Shown here: positions 1-8,617 of the stretch, piece by piece | Position numbering within the stretch: position 1 is the stretch's first letter | How the letters are laid out: each line of letters opens with the position of its first letter | Assembly (NCBI GenBank): GCA_963716095.1 | Contig: CAVQSV010000003.1 | Location: 1 to 64,000, forward strand | Direction of reading: 5' to 3' | Source of the DNA: Sva-07 sp963716095 | Lineage (GTDB): Bacteria; Actinomycetota; Acidimicrobiia; Acidimicrobiales; Ilumatobacteraceae | DNA length: 64,000 nucleotides | Made by a program: the position numbers and the translations under genes | Notes under the pieces: model-generated | Databases searched by the model: none | Told to the model about the DNA's origin: nothing | Seen by the model: the letters and a program-made list of their open reading frames with translations, nothing else

Positions 1-259
1 AGCTGACCTACGCGTGCAGACTCGATATCGATGCGTCGGATCGAGTGATCGGAGAGATTGATCGTGTTTCGGCCGACCTGATGAAGACCGAAGACTTCAT
101 CGGGGCATGGCAAGTGTCGAAGGTATTGAGCGTGCGATCGCCCGAAATGCTCGAAGCGTTCTGGAAGGGGACGGCTGACCGATGTCGGCCGTCTCCGTCG
201 GTCGTGGGCGCGGTGATCGACGTCGATAGCGTAGAGCTGAGCGAGCGGACGACGCAAGC
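1..259. other. Left-edge stretch, possible end of a plus-strand gene
   Basis: A plus-strand frame (phase of base 3) is open from the window edge and reads protein-like for about 70 residues (for example ADLMKTEDFIGAWQVSKVL), with G/C mostly at third positions. It then runs without a stop into the antisense of the permease gene, to base 620. It may be the 3' end of a truncated gene or pure chance. I recognise no domain, and the minus strand here shows nothing convincing. Confidence 0.2.
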
Positions 260-1514
260 TCAGGTCCGTAGCGTCTCGGCTGGTGGCGTATCGGCTGCCT
301 TGAGGGCGGGGACGAGCCCGGCGAGGGTTCCGGTGATGATGCCGATTGCGGGAGCGCGCGACGAGGAGCGTGGGGTTGATGGTTGGTGTCCAGCCGCGTG
401 CGATCGAGGTGGCCGAGATGGCGAGAATGCCGATTGTGGTACCGACGACCCCGGCGATCGCTCCGGTGAGTGCGGCTTCGAGGGTGATTTGTCGTGTGAT
501 GTGGAGCCTGGTGGCGCCCAGGGCGCGGCGGAGCCCGATTTCGGGTCGTCGTTCGATGATGTTGAGCAGGGTGGCGTTGGTGATGGCGATGGCACCGATG
601 AGCAGCGCAAGCCCGGATAGCGCGTAGAACAGGGTTTGGACGTCGGATTCGACCTGGTTGCGCAGGATGCGCGGATCGGGTGGGACGAGGGCTTGTAGGC
701 GCCCGGGCTGCTCCGGGCGCAACACCAGTGGTGCTTGTTCCCCGATGAGTTGTGCGGCGCCGGGGGCGGTGTCAATGATCACTTGTCGCTCGGCGTTGGC
801 GGTATCGAACTGGACGTCGGCAGCGCTGGTCGGGACGGTGACTGACAGTAGGAGGTCAGGGTTGCGGGCGACATCGTCGACGATCCCGACGACGCTGTAG
901 GCGGTGTCGTCGAGGAAGATGACAGGTTGATGATCGATGCGGGTGACTCCGAGTTGGTCGGCGGCGACGCGGCCGAGCAGGGCGACATGCTCGCCACGGG
1001 TTTGGGCGAACTGGTCGTAGATGCGTCCGGTGGCGAGCGTGGGGAGCGAGGCGGACACGGCACCGGGGGTAGCGGCGATGACCGGGATCTGGTTGCTGGC
1101 GATCCCCAGTGAACGTGCGGCCGTGTTGCGCGGCTGAATTGCGCCGTTGTCGGCAACGGTGAACATGAGCCCAGCGTGATTGGCTCCGTTGAGCGTCTCG
1201 AGGCGGGCGTCGACATCGTCGGGAAATGGGTCGCTGCCGTCGGGTGCGGCGTCTTGGACGCGGACTTCGGTTGCTCGTAGCGCATCGAATCGTGATGACA
1301 CCTGCGCACTCGCGGTGGTGGCGAGGCCCGTGGTGGTGACGAACGCGCCGACTCCGAGGATCGTGCCAAGCGCGGTCAGCAGCGTTCGAATCGGGCGTTG
1401 GGAGACCACGGCGATGGCCTCGCTGACCGTGTCGACAAACCGCAGGCGCGAGCGGTCCGGTTTGGCATGTTCCCTCGAGTCGGCCATCACCGGCGCCATG
1501 GGTGTCAGGCTCAT
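260..1514 (-). CDS. MacB/FtsX-type ABC transporter permease (one frameshift)
   Basis: Inner-membrane permease of a MacB-like exporter, about 418 residues once one frame break is repaired. An N-terminal membrane segment follows RPIRTLLTALGTILGVGAF. Then comes a long extracytoplasmic domain and three C-terminal membrane segments (around QTLFYALSGLALLIGAIAI, TGAIAGVVGTTIGILAISA and IGIITGTLAGLVPAL), ending in the family-typical PPAETLRT. The frame breaks near base 355 in a GCGCGC run. Adding one GC restores LLVARAPAIG. The start is the ATG at 1514, 36 bases after the lipoprotein-like gene; an in-frame ATG lies a few codons downstream. It is separated from its likely ATPase (2920-3630) by two secreted-protein genes. 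The family assignment is firm. The substrate is unknown, and the break may be a sequence error. Confidence 0.8.
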
Positions 1515-1550
1515 GGGGGTGCGGCGGTTCGTGAGGGCCCGCTCGAGATA

Positions 1551-2351
1551 TCAGGGATAGAGCTGTGCATAGGACTCAGGCGAAATCGTCCTGAGGTGTG
1601 TTCGTGTGGACTCGGACTCGACGCTTCGGAGTTGCTCGCCGCACTCTGCGTCGGCGACGGCCGCGGCGATCTCACGGGTCTGAAACGCCGACAGCTTCGA
1701 TGAGGGAACGGTCCGGTACTCGGAGGTCATCTGGGTGATGAGGTCGTCACGACTCGCAGCGTCGAAGCCGCGCTCATGCATGCACGTGCGCCACGTTTCC
1801 TGAGCTTTGCGAACGGCGGGGTCGTTGCGTACAGCCGCGGTCACGTCCGACGCGATCGTCGCTGCCGTTCCGACTCCGCGCTGATCGGTCACCTCCTGCG
1901 TGGCGACGTCGGCGCACTGCCGGTACTGGTCGTTCCACGCCGAAGACGCCTGCGTGTCGAGCGACGCGAGAATTGCGTCATTGGGGTTTGTTGCTGATGC
2001 CTGCACGTTGACGTCGACCGTCGAGATGCCGAACCCGAACTTCTTCGCGTCCGTGAGAGGGTCGCCGGTGTAGCCGAACGGAACGAAGATCGACTCGGGC
2101 GGCGCGGCGACATAGTCGAACCCGGCCTCGTCCATGCAATGCGAGATCGAGGCCTCCTCGTAGCGGAGGTAGTCGGTCATCACCTCCTCGTTCTCGTGGC
2201 TGTCGGCAGCACCGATGAGGGATGCAAGGTATCGATCGGAGAAGTTCGCCTCCGATGAGCCGGTTGTCTCGCCGGTGCAGGCGTTGCTGCCTAACCCGAG
2301 AATCGTGACAGCGGCCGCCAGCCTGGTGATCCGGCGTCCAGCGGTGAGCAT
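1551..2351 (-). CDS. Secreted lipoprotein-like protein of the export locus
   Basis: This encodes 266 residues. The N-terminus is basic (LTAGRRITRL), followed by a hydrophobic stretch and a cysteine at residue 25 (LGLGSNAC). That resembles a lipoprotein signal, but the residues before the Cys fit the lipobox only loosely. The mature part contains three short motifs with cysteine: SHCMDEAGFDYV, YRQCADVA and WRTCMHERGFD, and a fourth Cys at AECGEQ. It also has an FGFGIST motif. A ribosome site (TAGGAG) overlaps the stop codon of the preceding peptide gene, so the two are probably translated together. The gene sits between a small secreted peptide and the MacB-type permease. I recognise the general look of actinobacterial proteins near such exporters but assign no function. 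An immunity or accessory role is only a guess. Confidence 0.7.
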   Translation of the reverse strand: MLTAGRRITRLAAAVTILGLGSNACTGETTGSSEANFSDRYLASLIGAADSHENEEVMTDYLRYEEASISHCMDEAGFDYVAAPPESIFVPFGYTGDPLTDAKKFGFGISTVDVNVQASATNPNDAILASLDTQASSAWNDQYRQCADVATQEVTDQRGVGTAATIASDVTAAVRNDPAVRKAQETWRTCMHERGFDAASRDDLITQMTSEYRTVPSSKLSAFQTREIAAAVADAECGEQLRSVESESTRTHLRTISPESYAQLYP

Positions 2352-2361
2352 CGATTGGCTC

Positions 2362-2676
2362 CTACCAGTTGGTGCCGAGCTGGTGACCCCGATAGTTCAC
2401 CAGTGAGCCGGCTGGGCAGTTCCGACTGGATGTCTGACCGGTGTAGGCGAGGTTGCCGAGCAGAAGGCCCGTCTGTGGGGGCGAGCACTTGATGGCCACT
2501 TTCATGCCACAGCCAAGCACCGTAGAACTCAGCGATGCGGATCCCGCTGCGGCAGGATAGGAGTGCGTCACGGTGCCGCAGTTCCATGGATTGTACGCCT
2601 CGACGGTGCCGGCAGCGGCGCCGACCACTGGGATTGCTCCCAAGACTACGGCTGCGATTGCGATGAACTTCTTCAT
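2362..2676 (-). CDS. Small secreted four-cysteine peptide, candidate export cargo
   Basis: 104 residues. Signal peptide MKKFIAIAAVVLGAIPVVGAA, then a mature chain of about 78 residues rich in Ser, Gly, Ala and Asn, with exactly four cysteines (WNCG, LGCG, IKCS, RNCP). These could form two disulfides. A strong ribosome site (AAGGAG) lies about 9 bases before the ATG. The gene follows the MacB-type ATPase by 243 bases and precedes the lipoprotein-like gene by 10. Small secreted peptides next to MacAB-like exporters are often bacteriocin-like in Gram-positive bacteria (for example lactococcin 972 loci). This one lacks the lactococcin 972 sequence pattern as I know it. I therefore call it an unknown secreted peptide, possibly antimicrobial. 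Confidence 0.75.
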   Translation of the reverse strand: MKKFIAIAAVVLGAIPVVGAAAGTVEAYNPWNCGTVTHSYPAAAGSASLSSTVLGCGMKVAIKCSPPQTGLLLGNLAYTGQTSSRNCPAGSLVNYRGHQLGTNW

Positions 2677-2919
2677 TTGAAGGCTCCTTCGTGCTGGCTT
2701 TGATGGGTCGCCCGAATCTGGGCACTCATGGATTCAGTGTCGCTCGAAGGTGGACTGTGACCAGTGCGAGTAGCGTGTCGGTGCTCCCGGGTTTGACCGA
2801 CTTGGCGCGCGACGACCTCACCGGGTTCACGCTCGACTACCTCGACGCGTTCGGTCGGGCGCAGCAGGCCTTCCTCGACCGAAATGCGTTGGTTGTGGGC
2901 GACTGAGCAGAAGCAAACC

Positions 2920-3630
2920 TCAACCCCGAGCGGCTCCGCTTGATTCGGTGAGGTTGCCGTCGGTGATGGTGAGGTGTCGTTGAGCAGTCTTGGCGATATC
3001 GGGGTCGTGGGTGATGACGGTGATGGTGAGGCCGGCTGCGTGGAGGTCGTCGAGGAGTTCGAGGATTTGCATGGTGGTGGCGGTGTCGAGGTTGCCGGTG
3101 GGTTCGTCGCAAAGTACGAGGCTGGGTTCGCGAACGAGGGTTCGGGCGATGGCGACGCGTTGTTTCTCGCCGCCGGACAGTGTCGAGCAGAGCGTGTGCC
3201 GGCGGTGGGCGAGCCCGACGCGTTCGATGACCTCGGCGGCGCGTTGGCGGCGCTGTCGTTTCGGGATGCCTTGGTAGATCAGGCCGAGTTCGACATTGTC
3301 GGCCACGCTTCTGTAGCCGAGTAGGTGAAACGCTTGGAACACGAAACCGATGCGATGGGCTCTGACCGCTGATCGGTCTGCGTCGTCGAGTTCGGCGACG
3401 TCGATGCCGTCGAGTCTGTACCGGCCCGAGGTTGGGGTGTCGAGTAGGCCGAGCAGTGAGAGCAGTGTCGTCTTGCCTGATCCGCTGGCACCGGTGACAG
3501 CGACGTACTCGCCGCGTCGGATCTGGAATGTGCACGGCCGAAGCGCTGTGACCTCAGGAGGGCCAGGGAAGACTTTCGTGAGGTTGTCGACGTCGACGAC
3601 GATCGACTCGTCGAGTGCGGGCGCGGTCAT
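2920..3630 (-). CDS. MacB/LolD-type ABC transporter ATP-binding protein
   Basis: Cytoplasmic ATPase of 236 residues that should energise the permease at 260-1514. Walker A GASGSGKTT (around residue 47), Q-loop FVFQAFHLL, signature LSGGEKQ, Walker B LVLCDEPTGNLD and switch histidine ITHD are all present, and the length is normal for the LolD/MacB class. ATG at 3630 overlaps the stop of the adaptor gene (ATGA), so translation is coupled to it. The MacB class drives extracytoplasmic peptide or lipoprotein movement rather than classical import. Here the coupling to an adaptor and the nearby secreted proteins point to export. Confidence 0.9.
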   Translation of the reverse strand: MTAPALDESIVVDVDNLTKVFPGPPEVTALRPCTFQIRRGEYVAVTGASGSGKTTLLSLLGLLDTPTSGRYRLDGIDVAELDDADRSAVRAHRIGFVFQAFHLLGYRSVADNVELGLIYQGIPKRQRRQRAAEVIERVGLAHRRHTLCSTLSGGEKQRVAIARTLVREPSLVLCDEPTGNLDTATTMQILELLDDLHAAGLTITVITHDPDIAKTAQRHLTITDGNLTESSGAARG

Positions 3631-5452
3631 CGGCCGACGACGACGCGGACGCCTTCGGTGAGCGAGCCGACATCGACAGGTTCGACGGCGACGAAGCCGT
3701 CAGCGGTCAGTCCAGCTTTGATTGGCACCAGGGTGGGGTCGGTGTCGACGGTGACGTCGGTGCCGGTGACGACCGACACGAACGTCGAACCGTCAGCACC
3801 CGACGACACCGCCGCGATCGGCACGACGAGCGTCGGTGTGTCGGTCGATGCGGCGGTGATGGTGACGCGAAGGTTGGTGCCGTTCACCGGGTCCGGCAGG
3901 GCTTCATCGGGTGTGATTGTGACGAGGTAGCCGAGGCCGCCGTCGCCGGTGGTGGTTGCAGTGTCCGCGACGGTGGTGATGGTCGTGGGGTTCGTGGTGT
4001 TGGTCTGTTCGTCGAGTAGCTCGACGGGAGTGCCAACTGCGACGAGTTCGCGTTCGTCGCGCGTGCAGGGTCATGTCGACCACGAGTGCTCCGCCTGCCA
4101 AGTCGACCAGGGCCGGCGATGGGCTCGAGCCGCCGACTGGGTCGTTGCCGGTGGATGGCGCTCCGAGTGCGGTGACGGCGTTGCGGACGTGGGCGGGCAT
4201 CGTGGGAGTGAAGACGATTTCACCTTGGGGCACGGTGGCTCCGGTGACGGCTTGGAGTTGGGTGAGCGTCGCGGTGGCCTGGTCTCGTGTCTGGATGGCT
4301 TGGCCGAGCGCCAAGTATTCGGCGGATCGGTCGGGCGCAGCGGTGGTCTCATTCAGCGTCACTTGGGCCAACGCCACCTGATCAGCTGCTGCCGCAACCG
4401 CAGATGCCCCGGTGCGGCGGGCGGAGTCGAGCGCGGCGGTTGCGGTGTCGACGGTCGCTTGCGCGGCGGCGATGTCGGCGGCGGTCGAGGCAGGGTCGGC
4501 GTGGACCTGGTCGAGCTGTGTTTGCGCCGCGGTCAGGTCCGCTTGTGCGGTGGTGATGCCTGATACGGACGTGGCAACGGCGTCGTTGTAGCCGCGTTGG
4601 GCGGCGGCCAGCGCTTGTTGTGCTGCGAGCACGGATGACTTGGCCGCACCGGTTGCGGCACGGTCGAACGTTGCTTGGGCCACAGCGACCGATGCGTCGG
4701 CGTCGCTGACTGCCGTGCTCGCTGTGGAGAGATCGGCGGCTTCGGTGGGTGAGGTCGGTACCGGGTCGTATCCGGCGTCGTTGTAGAGCTGGGCGACGCA
4801 GGCTTTCGTCGAGTCGCCGTAGACGCCCGGCTCGTCGATGACCGCGCAGCCGAGGCGGGTCAACGCCTGCTGCAACTGGGTGACATCCTCGCCGGTCATG
4901 CCGGGACGCAACGTTCGGTACACCGGCACCGCACCGGTCATCACGAACACTGGGCGGCCGGAAACCTCGACCACGCGTTGGCCCTCGATCACCTCGTCGC
5001 CGGCGGCGACGTCGATGCCGGTGATCACCGGGTCGCCCACGATCGACGAGGGCGCATCGACCGGGGTCGAGACCTCGGCGCGGACGTCACCGCGAACTGA
5101 TCACGGTCTGCGACAACACCCGGAACTCCACCGGCGCCGTCACCCACGACGCGATCGGCGCAGCCGCCTCCGACGCGGCCTGATCCGGGGAACGCACGTT
5201 GCGCCCTGCTACCCAACCCACCCCAGTGGTGGCAATCAGCGCCACCGCAGCGGCGAGCCAAGCCCACCGCCGTCGCCGATCAGCGGCCACGTCGGATCGG
5301 CCATCGAACGGGCGTGCCTCGTCAACCGTTGGAGTGTCTTGCGGCGTCGTGGTCGCGTCGGGGGCCGACGTGACCACCTCACTCTCATTCAGGTCGGCGC
5401 CGAAGGTGCTCGCCGCGAGTCGGATGTGGGGCCGTTCAGGCGATGTAGACAC
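3627..5452 (-). CDS. MacA-like adaptor with peptidoglycan-binding domain (two frameshifts)
   Basis: Membrane-fusion (periplasmic adaptor) protein, about 609 residues after repair. Order: cytoplasmic N-terminus of about 65 residues; one membrane segment (WAWLAAAVALIATTGVGWVAG); first lipoyl/barrel part (TAPVEFRVLSQTVIS...); a peptidoglycan-binding-like domain (LRPGMTGEDVTQLQQALTRLG); a long Ala/Gln/Asp-rich coiled coil (TAQADLTAAQTQLDQV); then the second barrel half ending VRVVVGR. The frame breaks near 5092 (CCGCGA) and near 4060 (CGCGCG). One added CG at each point rejoins all three parts. The start at 5452 overlaps the end of the I36-like gene by 17 bases, and the end overlaps the ATPase start. 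Adaptors with an inserted peptidoglycan-binding domain are common in actinobacterial MacAB-like loci. Confidence 0.8.
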
Positions 5453-5966
5453 TGCTCACTCGGTTGTCCCACCCTGACACCATCGATGTCGCCGAAGCGT
5501 TCGCACCGGTATTGCCGGGGTAGGCCGGAGCGCCCCCGCCTGATCCGTCATAGAAGCCAGCGCTACATGCGCCGACTTTGTAGCTGCTTGTGTCGTTTTC
5601 GAAGCCGTAACCCGACAGGTTGATGTAGGTGTACCTGGTGGTGAGTTGCAGCACCGACCCGCCGTAGGACGTGGATCGGTACAGCCGCAGCGAACTCGAG
5701 CATGCTGCGAGCGGCGTGATCTCGGTCGATCGAGCAGACACGGCTGTAGCTCGATCCATTGCGGCCTCGCTGCGGTAGCACGTCGTCACGGTCCCATTGG
5801 ACGTGCAAGCTCGTGCAGCACCCCACCCATCCTGCAAATTGATCGTGGTTCCCTCGAAGGCGGCGAGAACGCCGCCGGAGTCGGCCGCACTGACCGGCGG
5901 TGTCGGCAATCCGAGGACGGCGGTCATCATGAGTGCGACGGTGGCAGTGATGGTTCGGGTGCGCAT
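5436..5966 (-). CDS. Secreted I36 / beta-gamma-crystallin-like protein
   Basis: 176 residues with a signal peptide (MRTRTITATVALMMTAVLGLP...VSAAD). The mature part looks like the peptidase-inhibitor I36/crystallin fold. It has LRLYRSTSYGGSVLQLTT, followed by SGYGFENDTSSYKVG and, near the C-terminus, GWDNRVSSVYIA, giving the repeated pattern of Tyr-rich strand plus N-D/N-R-(V)SS. The start at 5966 is chosen because a strong ribosome site (AGGAGG) precedes it by about 5 bases. It lies 8 bases after the membrane-anchored protein gene and overlaps the adaptor start, so it belongs to the same transcription unit. Whether it inhibits a protease, acts as cargo or has another role cannot be told from sequence. 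Confidence 0.75.
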   Translation of the reverse strand: MRTRTITATVALMMTAVLGLPTPPVSAADSGGVLAAFEGTTINLQDGWGAARACTSNGTVTTCYRSEAAMDRATAVSARSTEITPLAACSSSLRLYRSTSYGGSVLQLTTRYTYINLSGYGFENDTSSYKVGACSAGFYDGSGGGAPAYPGNTGANASATSMVSGWDNRVSSVYIA

Positions 5967-5974
5967 GGTTCCTC

Positions 5975-6724
5975 CTACGGAAATTTGATGACTGTGATGG
6001 TCTTGGTTGGTTGATCGAGTGCGACCTTGGCGCAGTCTGCGTCTCGGGAGTCGCCGCGAATCGCGATCGTCCACCCGTCGAGACCTGATTCGTCGACGAT
6101 TCGTTTTGCGGATGCGAGCACGTCGACCGCGGCGGCGCAGGCAGCAGCGTTGACTTCATTGACGAGGCGGTCGTTCAGTGCGAGGACGGCCAAGTTGTCG
6201 GGCGTGAGTTCGGCGTCGGCGTTGACGAGCCCGATTCGACCGCAGACCTCGCTGTCGCCTGGGTAGACCTCCACCACACCGGTCACTGCGATGCAGACGG
6301 TGAGGGGTGGTACGTCGCTGGTTGGGCCTAGGGTGCCATTGGCCCATTGCTCGGCGCATGCTGCGATCGGATCTGCATTCGCGGGGATGACGATGGCGTC
6401 GGATCGGGGGTCCTCGGCGGCCCGACACGCGATGCCCTGCGCGGGCTGTATTGGCTGACCCGAACGAATCAAAGCGGCGACGCCGACCGATCCGCCAACG
6501 ATCACAATCGTGCCGACGACGACGGCCCCGATCGATCGGCGCCGGCGACGCCGCGGATTCAGTGCGTCGGCAAGGCTGCGAGCGCGAACGACCACGCGAT
6601 CGACGTCGGCGTCGAGTTCGGCTTCGGTCGGCTCCGGGAATGCAGCGGCCCAGGCATCGGGACGGTCGCGTATCCATACGTCGACGAGGTCGGCGAGTTC
6701 GTTGGGGGTTTGGTCGTCGCTCAT
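5975..6724 (-). CDS. Membrane-anchored protein, probable sigma-factor partner
   Basis: 249 residues. An N-terminal cytoplasmic part of about 60 residues (DELADLVDVWIRDRPDAW...) is followed by a basic cluster, then one membrane segment (IGAVVVGTIVIVGGSVGVAAL). An extracytoplasmic domain with several cysteines follows (IACRAAED, AACAEQW, TVCIAV, EVCGRIG, AACAAAVD, DADCAK). The ATG overlaps the sigma-factor stop (ATGA). Gene order and topology fit an anti-sigma factor or sensor for the upstream ECF sigma factor. I see no clear zinc-binding HxxxCxxC motif, so that role rests on context alone. Confidence 0.65.
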   Translation of the reverse strand: MSDDQTPNELADLVDVWIRDRPDAWAAAFPEPTEAELDADVDRVVVRARSLADALNPRRRRRRSIGAVVVGTIVIVGGSVGVAALIRSGQPIQPAQGIACRAAEDPRSDAIVIPANADPIAACAEQWANGTLGPTSDVPPLTVCIAVTGVVEVYPGDSEVCGRIGLVNADAELTPDNLAVLALNDRLVNEVNAAACAAAVDVLASAKRIVDESGLDGWTIAIRGDSRDADCAKVALDQPTKTITVIKFP

Positions 6725-7293
6725 GGCTGGGCCCTCGTGGCGTTCTCGTGAACGACCGGGTCGACGTACGCCTGGCGCAAGGCGAACCGTGCGCGGATCA
6801 GACGCTTTCGTGCTGCGGCCTGACTGATGGACATTTCCGCTGCGATGCGTGGCCCGTCATAGCCGATCGCATGAAGGACGAGTACTTGACGCGCCGCAGG
6901 CTCGAGCATGTCAAGCGCTGCTCGGAGCGTGTCGGATCGAAGTTCCGACTCGGCGTCGGCCAGACGAAGCTCAGCATCCTCCTCGGCCGACGGGACGAAC
7001 GGCAGCGGGTCACGCCGAAGGGTTTCGAGGGTCTTTCGCCGTGTGTTGTTCTTGCGAGCGTGATTTGCGGTGAGGTTGCTGGCAGTCCGCACCAGCCACG
7101 AACGCTGGGTCGAGTCGGGGAGCGGAGCAAGTTCATCGAGACGTTCTGACGCCAATGCGAATACGTCGACCCAGAGGTCGTCCACGCTCGCCGGGTCACG
7201 CTCGAGTCGCGCCAAACACGCCCGAACAGTGCGACCGTGCACACGGATCAGGTTCCTGAGGCGGTCTTCTCGGTCGTCTCGCAGATCGGTCAC
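6721..7293 (-). CDS. ECF-type RNA polymerase sigma factor
   Basis: 190 residues with the two-domain layout of ECF sigma factors: region 2 (about residues 15-90, including DLWVDVFALASERLDEL and TQRSWLVRTASNLTANHARK) and region 4 (about 125-180, LEPAARQVLVLHAIGYDGPRIAAEMSISQAAARKRLIRARFALRQAY, quoted here in pieces as a helix-turn-helix). No region 3 is present, as expected. It heads the minus-strand locus of anchored partner, I36-like protein, adaptor, ATPase, peptide, lipoprotein-like protein and permease, so it likely controls that export locus. A TTGACA hexamer lies at 7337-7342 on the minus strand, but no good -10 follows it. Confidence 0.85.
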   Translation of the reverse strand: MTDLRDDREDRLRNLIRVHGRTVRACLARLERDPASVDDLWVDVFALASERLDELAPLPDSTQRSWLVRTASNLTANHARKNNTRRKTLETLRRDPLPFVPSAEEDAELRLADAESELRSDTLRAALDMLEPAARQVLVLHAIGYDGPRIAAEMSISQAAARKRLIRARFALRQAYVDPVVHENATRAQP

Positions 7294-7377
7294 GTTCCTC
7301 GATGGTCGTGCGGTAATTGGGTCGGCGCACTAGAAGTGTCAACCACACCAGATGTGTGCCACCGCTGAGGATGCTCA

Positions 7378-7617
7378 TCATGTCGGATCGAGGGTGGTGA
7401 TCGTGAGCAACAGGCTGTCGGGTTCCGCGCCGACGTCGCGAACGTACTGATCGGCAAACACCAGTGCACTCATCGGTTCGGGAAACGGGCCGAGTACCGA
7501 CGTCTCATCCGTGACCAAGTCGACAACGACGACCACATGTGGGGCATACATCCGATCATCGATGTGGTCCAGAGCACTCTCAGGGGTCAACCCCATCATC
7601 GGATCATCAGGTCTCAT
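7378..7617 (-). CDS. Small conserved-looking hypothetical protein
   Basis: 79 residues with no signal or membrane segment. The core HVVVVVDLVTDETSVLGPFP followed by EPMSALVFADQY resembles short actinobacterial proteins of unknown function. In those, a strand-turn 'VDLVTDE' is followed by a helix. The gene lies 84 bases upstream of the sigma-factor gene on the same strand and may be transcribed separately. No function is assigned. Confidence 0.45.
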   Translation of the reverse strand: MRPDDPMMGLTPESALDHIDDRMYAPHVVVVVDLVTDETSVLGPFPEPMSALVFADQYVRDVGAEPDSLLLTITTLDPT

Positions 7618-8247
7618 TCTTCGTTGGTCGCTGCGCGTTCGTGTGAGGCCTCGCGGCGCACCAGAAGAAGTGCGGGGGGGGAAATCTTCGCGGCGATGAC
7701 ATCAAGGCTCACGTTGAAAGTGTCGAGCGGTGGCTTGGTGTGACACACAAACGGACCACTTCCATTCCGGCGGGACTGACAATCCACCGGAGTGAACGTC
7801 GACCCGATCACCCAAGTCGTATCGATCGGTCGGTTTCCGCGTCAGATTCGACTGATAATCCCGGGCAAGAACGCTGTGACCCGCACCTGAGTTCCGGCGA
7901 AGTGTGGCAGTGCCGGCGAAGTGTTGGAGGTCAAGGGAGAGTTGGCCTAGCGCATAATCACGGCCCAAGGGCGCCCTAGCATTGCTCCTCGTTACCGGTG
8001 CGATCGGGACGGCGCCGCCAGATCTGGCCTCTGAATCGAGTTTCCGAACATGTGCAGCACCTGTGGTGCATATGTGTAGGAGAGGCAGAGGAAGGCGACT
8101 GTTCGGAAACGGCGCCAGCGACGATGACGTGCTCGATGGCCAGGGTCGGCACAGCCAGACACGTGGGGAGGCTCGGCCGGCAGTGTCGGCCATTCACGGC
8201 TGCGTCGCCAAGGTGCCGGACGTCGCTGAAGGAGCCGAACATCGCAG
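7618..8247. other. Gene-poor stretch with a long inverted repeat
   Basis: No frame here reads like a protein: the open frames on both strands are Ser/Arg-rich and lack starts with ribosome sites. The only structure I see is an 11-base perfect inverted repeat, GTTTCCGAACA at 8040-8050 and TGTTCGGAAAC at 8100-8110. The spacer also contains short palindromic pieces. It lies just before the toxin-antitoxin pair. Confidence 0.4.
8040..8110. repeat. 11-bp perfect inverted repeat with 49-base spacer
   Basis: Arms GTTTCCGAACA (8040-8050) and TGTTCGGAAAC (8100-8110) match perfectly. Between them, TGCAGCAC and GTGGTGCA form a smaller imperfect pairing. Each outer side is followed by GGCGCC (8011-8016 and 8111-8116). 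It could be the remnant ends of a tiny mobile element, a regulatory palindrome, or a folded RNA upstream of the toxin gene. No coding function is seen. Confidence 0.4.
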
Positions 8248-8276
8248 TTGCGCGATGATCGCATTCTTGCGATACT
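8248..8276 (+). promoter_or_regulatory. Probable promoter of the toxin-antitoxin pair
   Basis: TTGCGC (8248-8253), a 17-base spacer and GATACT (8271-8276) fit a sigma-70-type promoter. Transcription would begin about 7 bases later, at or next to the GTG start at 8284, so the toxin mRNA would be leaderless. No ribosome site precedes that GTG, which agrees with a leaderless start. Confidence 0.4.
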
Positions 8277-8283
8277 GAGTGTC

Positions 8284-8607
8284 GTGGCCGACGTCGAACT
8301 CCACGACGAGATCGTTGACTGGATGTCGAGCCTCGACGACGCCGACTGGAACCGCACCGTCGTCGCCATCGATCGACTCGCCGGCCTCGGTTCCACGGCA
8401 CGAATGCCCTTCTCCCGAGCCCTCGGCGATGGCCTGTTCGAGCTTCGCTTCTCGCTCGGGCCGACCGCACGACGGATCACTTATCGATTCACGACCGACA
8501 ACCGGATCATCCTGCTCACGACCTTCCGAAAGCAACGCAACAACGAGCGAGCCGAGATCGCCCGGGCTCGCAAGATCGCCGACGAATGCGCTCGGCTCAA
8601 CCCGTAG
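8284..8607 (+). CDS. HigB/RelE-like toxin (Gp49-type)
   Basis: 107 residues starting at GTG 8284 (VADVELHDEIVDWMSSLDD...). The series LGDGLFELRFSL, ARRITYRF, RIILLTTFRKQRNN and EIARARKIADE is the typical sequence of HigB/RelE-superfamily mRNA interferases of the phage-derived Gp49 family, including the basic residues after the central strands. The family cuts mRNA at the ribosome. An XRE antitoxin follows 10 bases later, a HigB-HigA order with the toxin first. It lies 1.2 kb from the tRNA-Gly scar, fitting an island-stabilising module. Confidence 0.85.
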   Translation: MADVELHDEIVDWMSSLDDADWNRTVVAIDRLAGLGSTARMPFSRALGDGLFELRFSLGPTARRITYRFTTDNRIILLTTFRKQRNNERAEIARARKIADECARLNP

Positions 8608-8617
8608 GAGCACCGAC

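Noticed and set aside
45..620. Long plus-strand open frame at the left edge
   Set aside because: Only the first 70 or so residues look protein-like. The rest is antisense to the MacB-type permease, whose own frame has clear family motifs.
2691..2906. Possible 71-residue plus-strand gene
   Set aside because: The second half (GFTLDYLDAFGRAQQAFL) looks helical, but there is no ribosome site, the first half covers the promoter region of the minus-strand peptide gene, and no family is recognisable.
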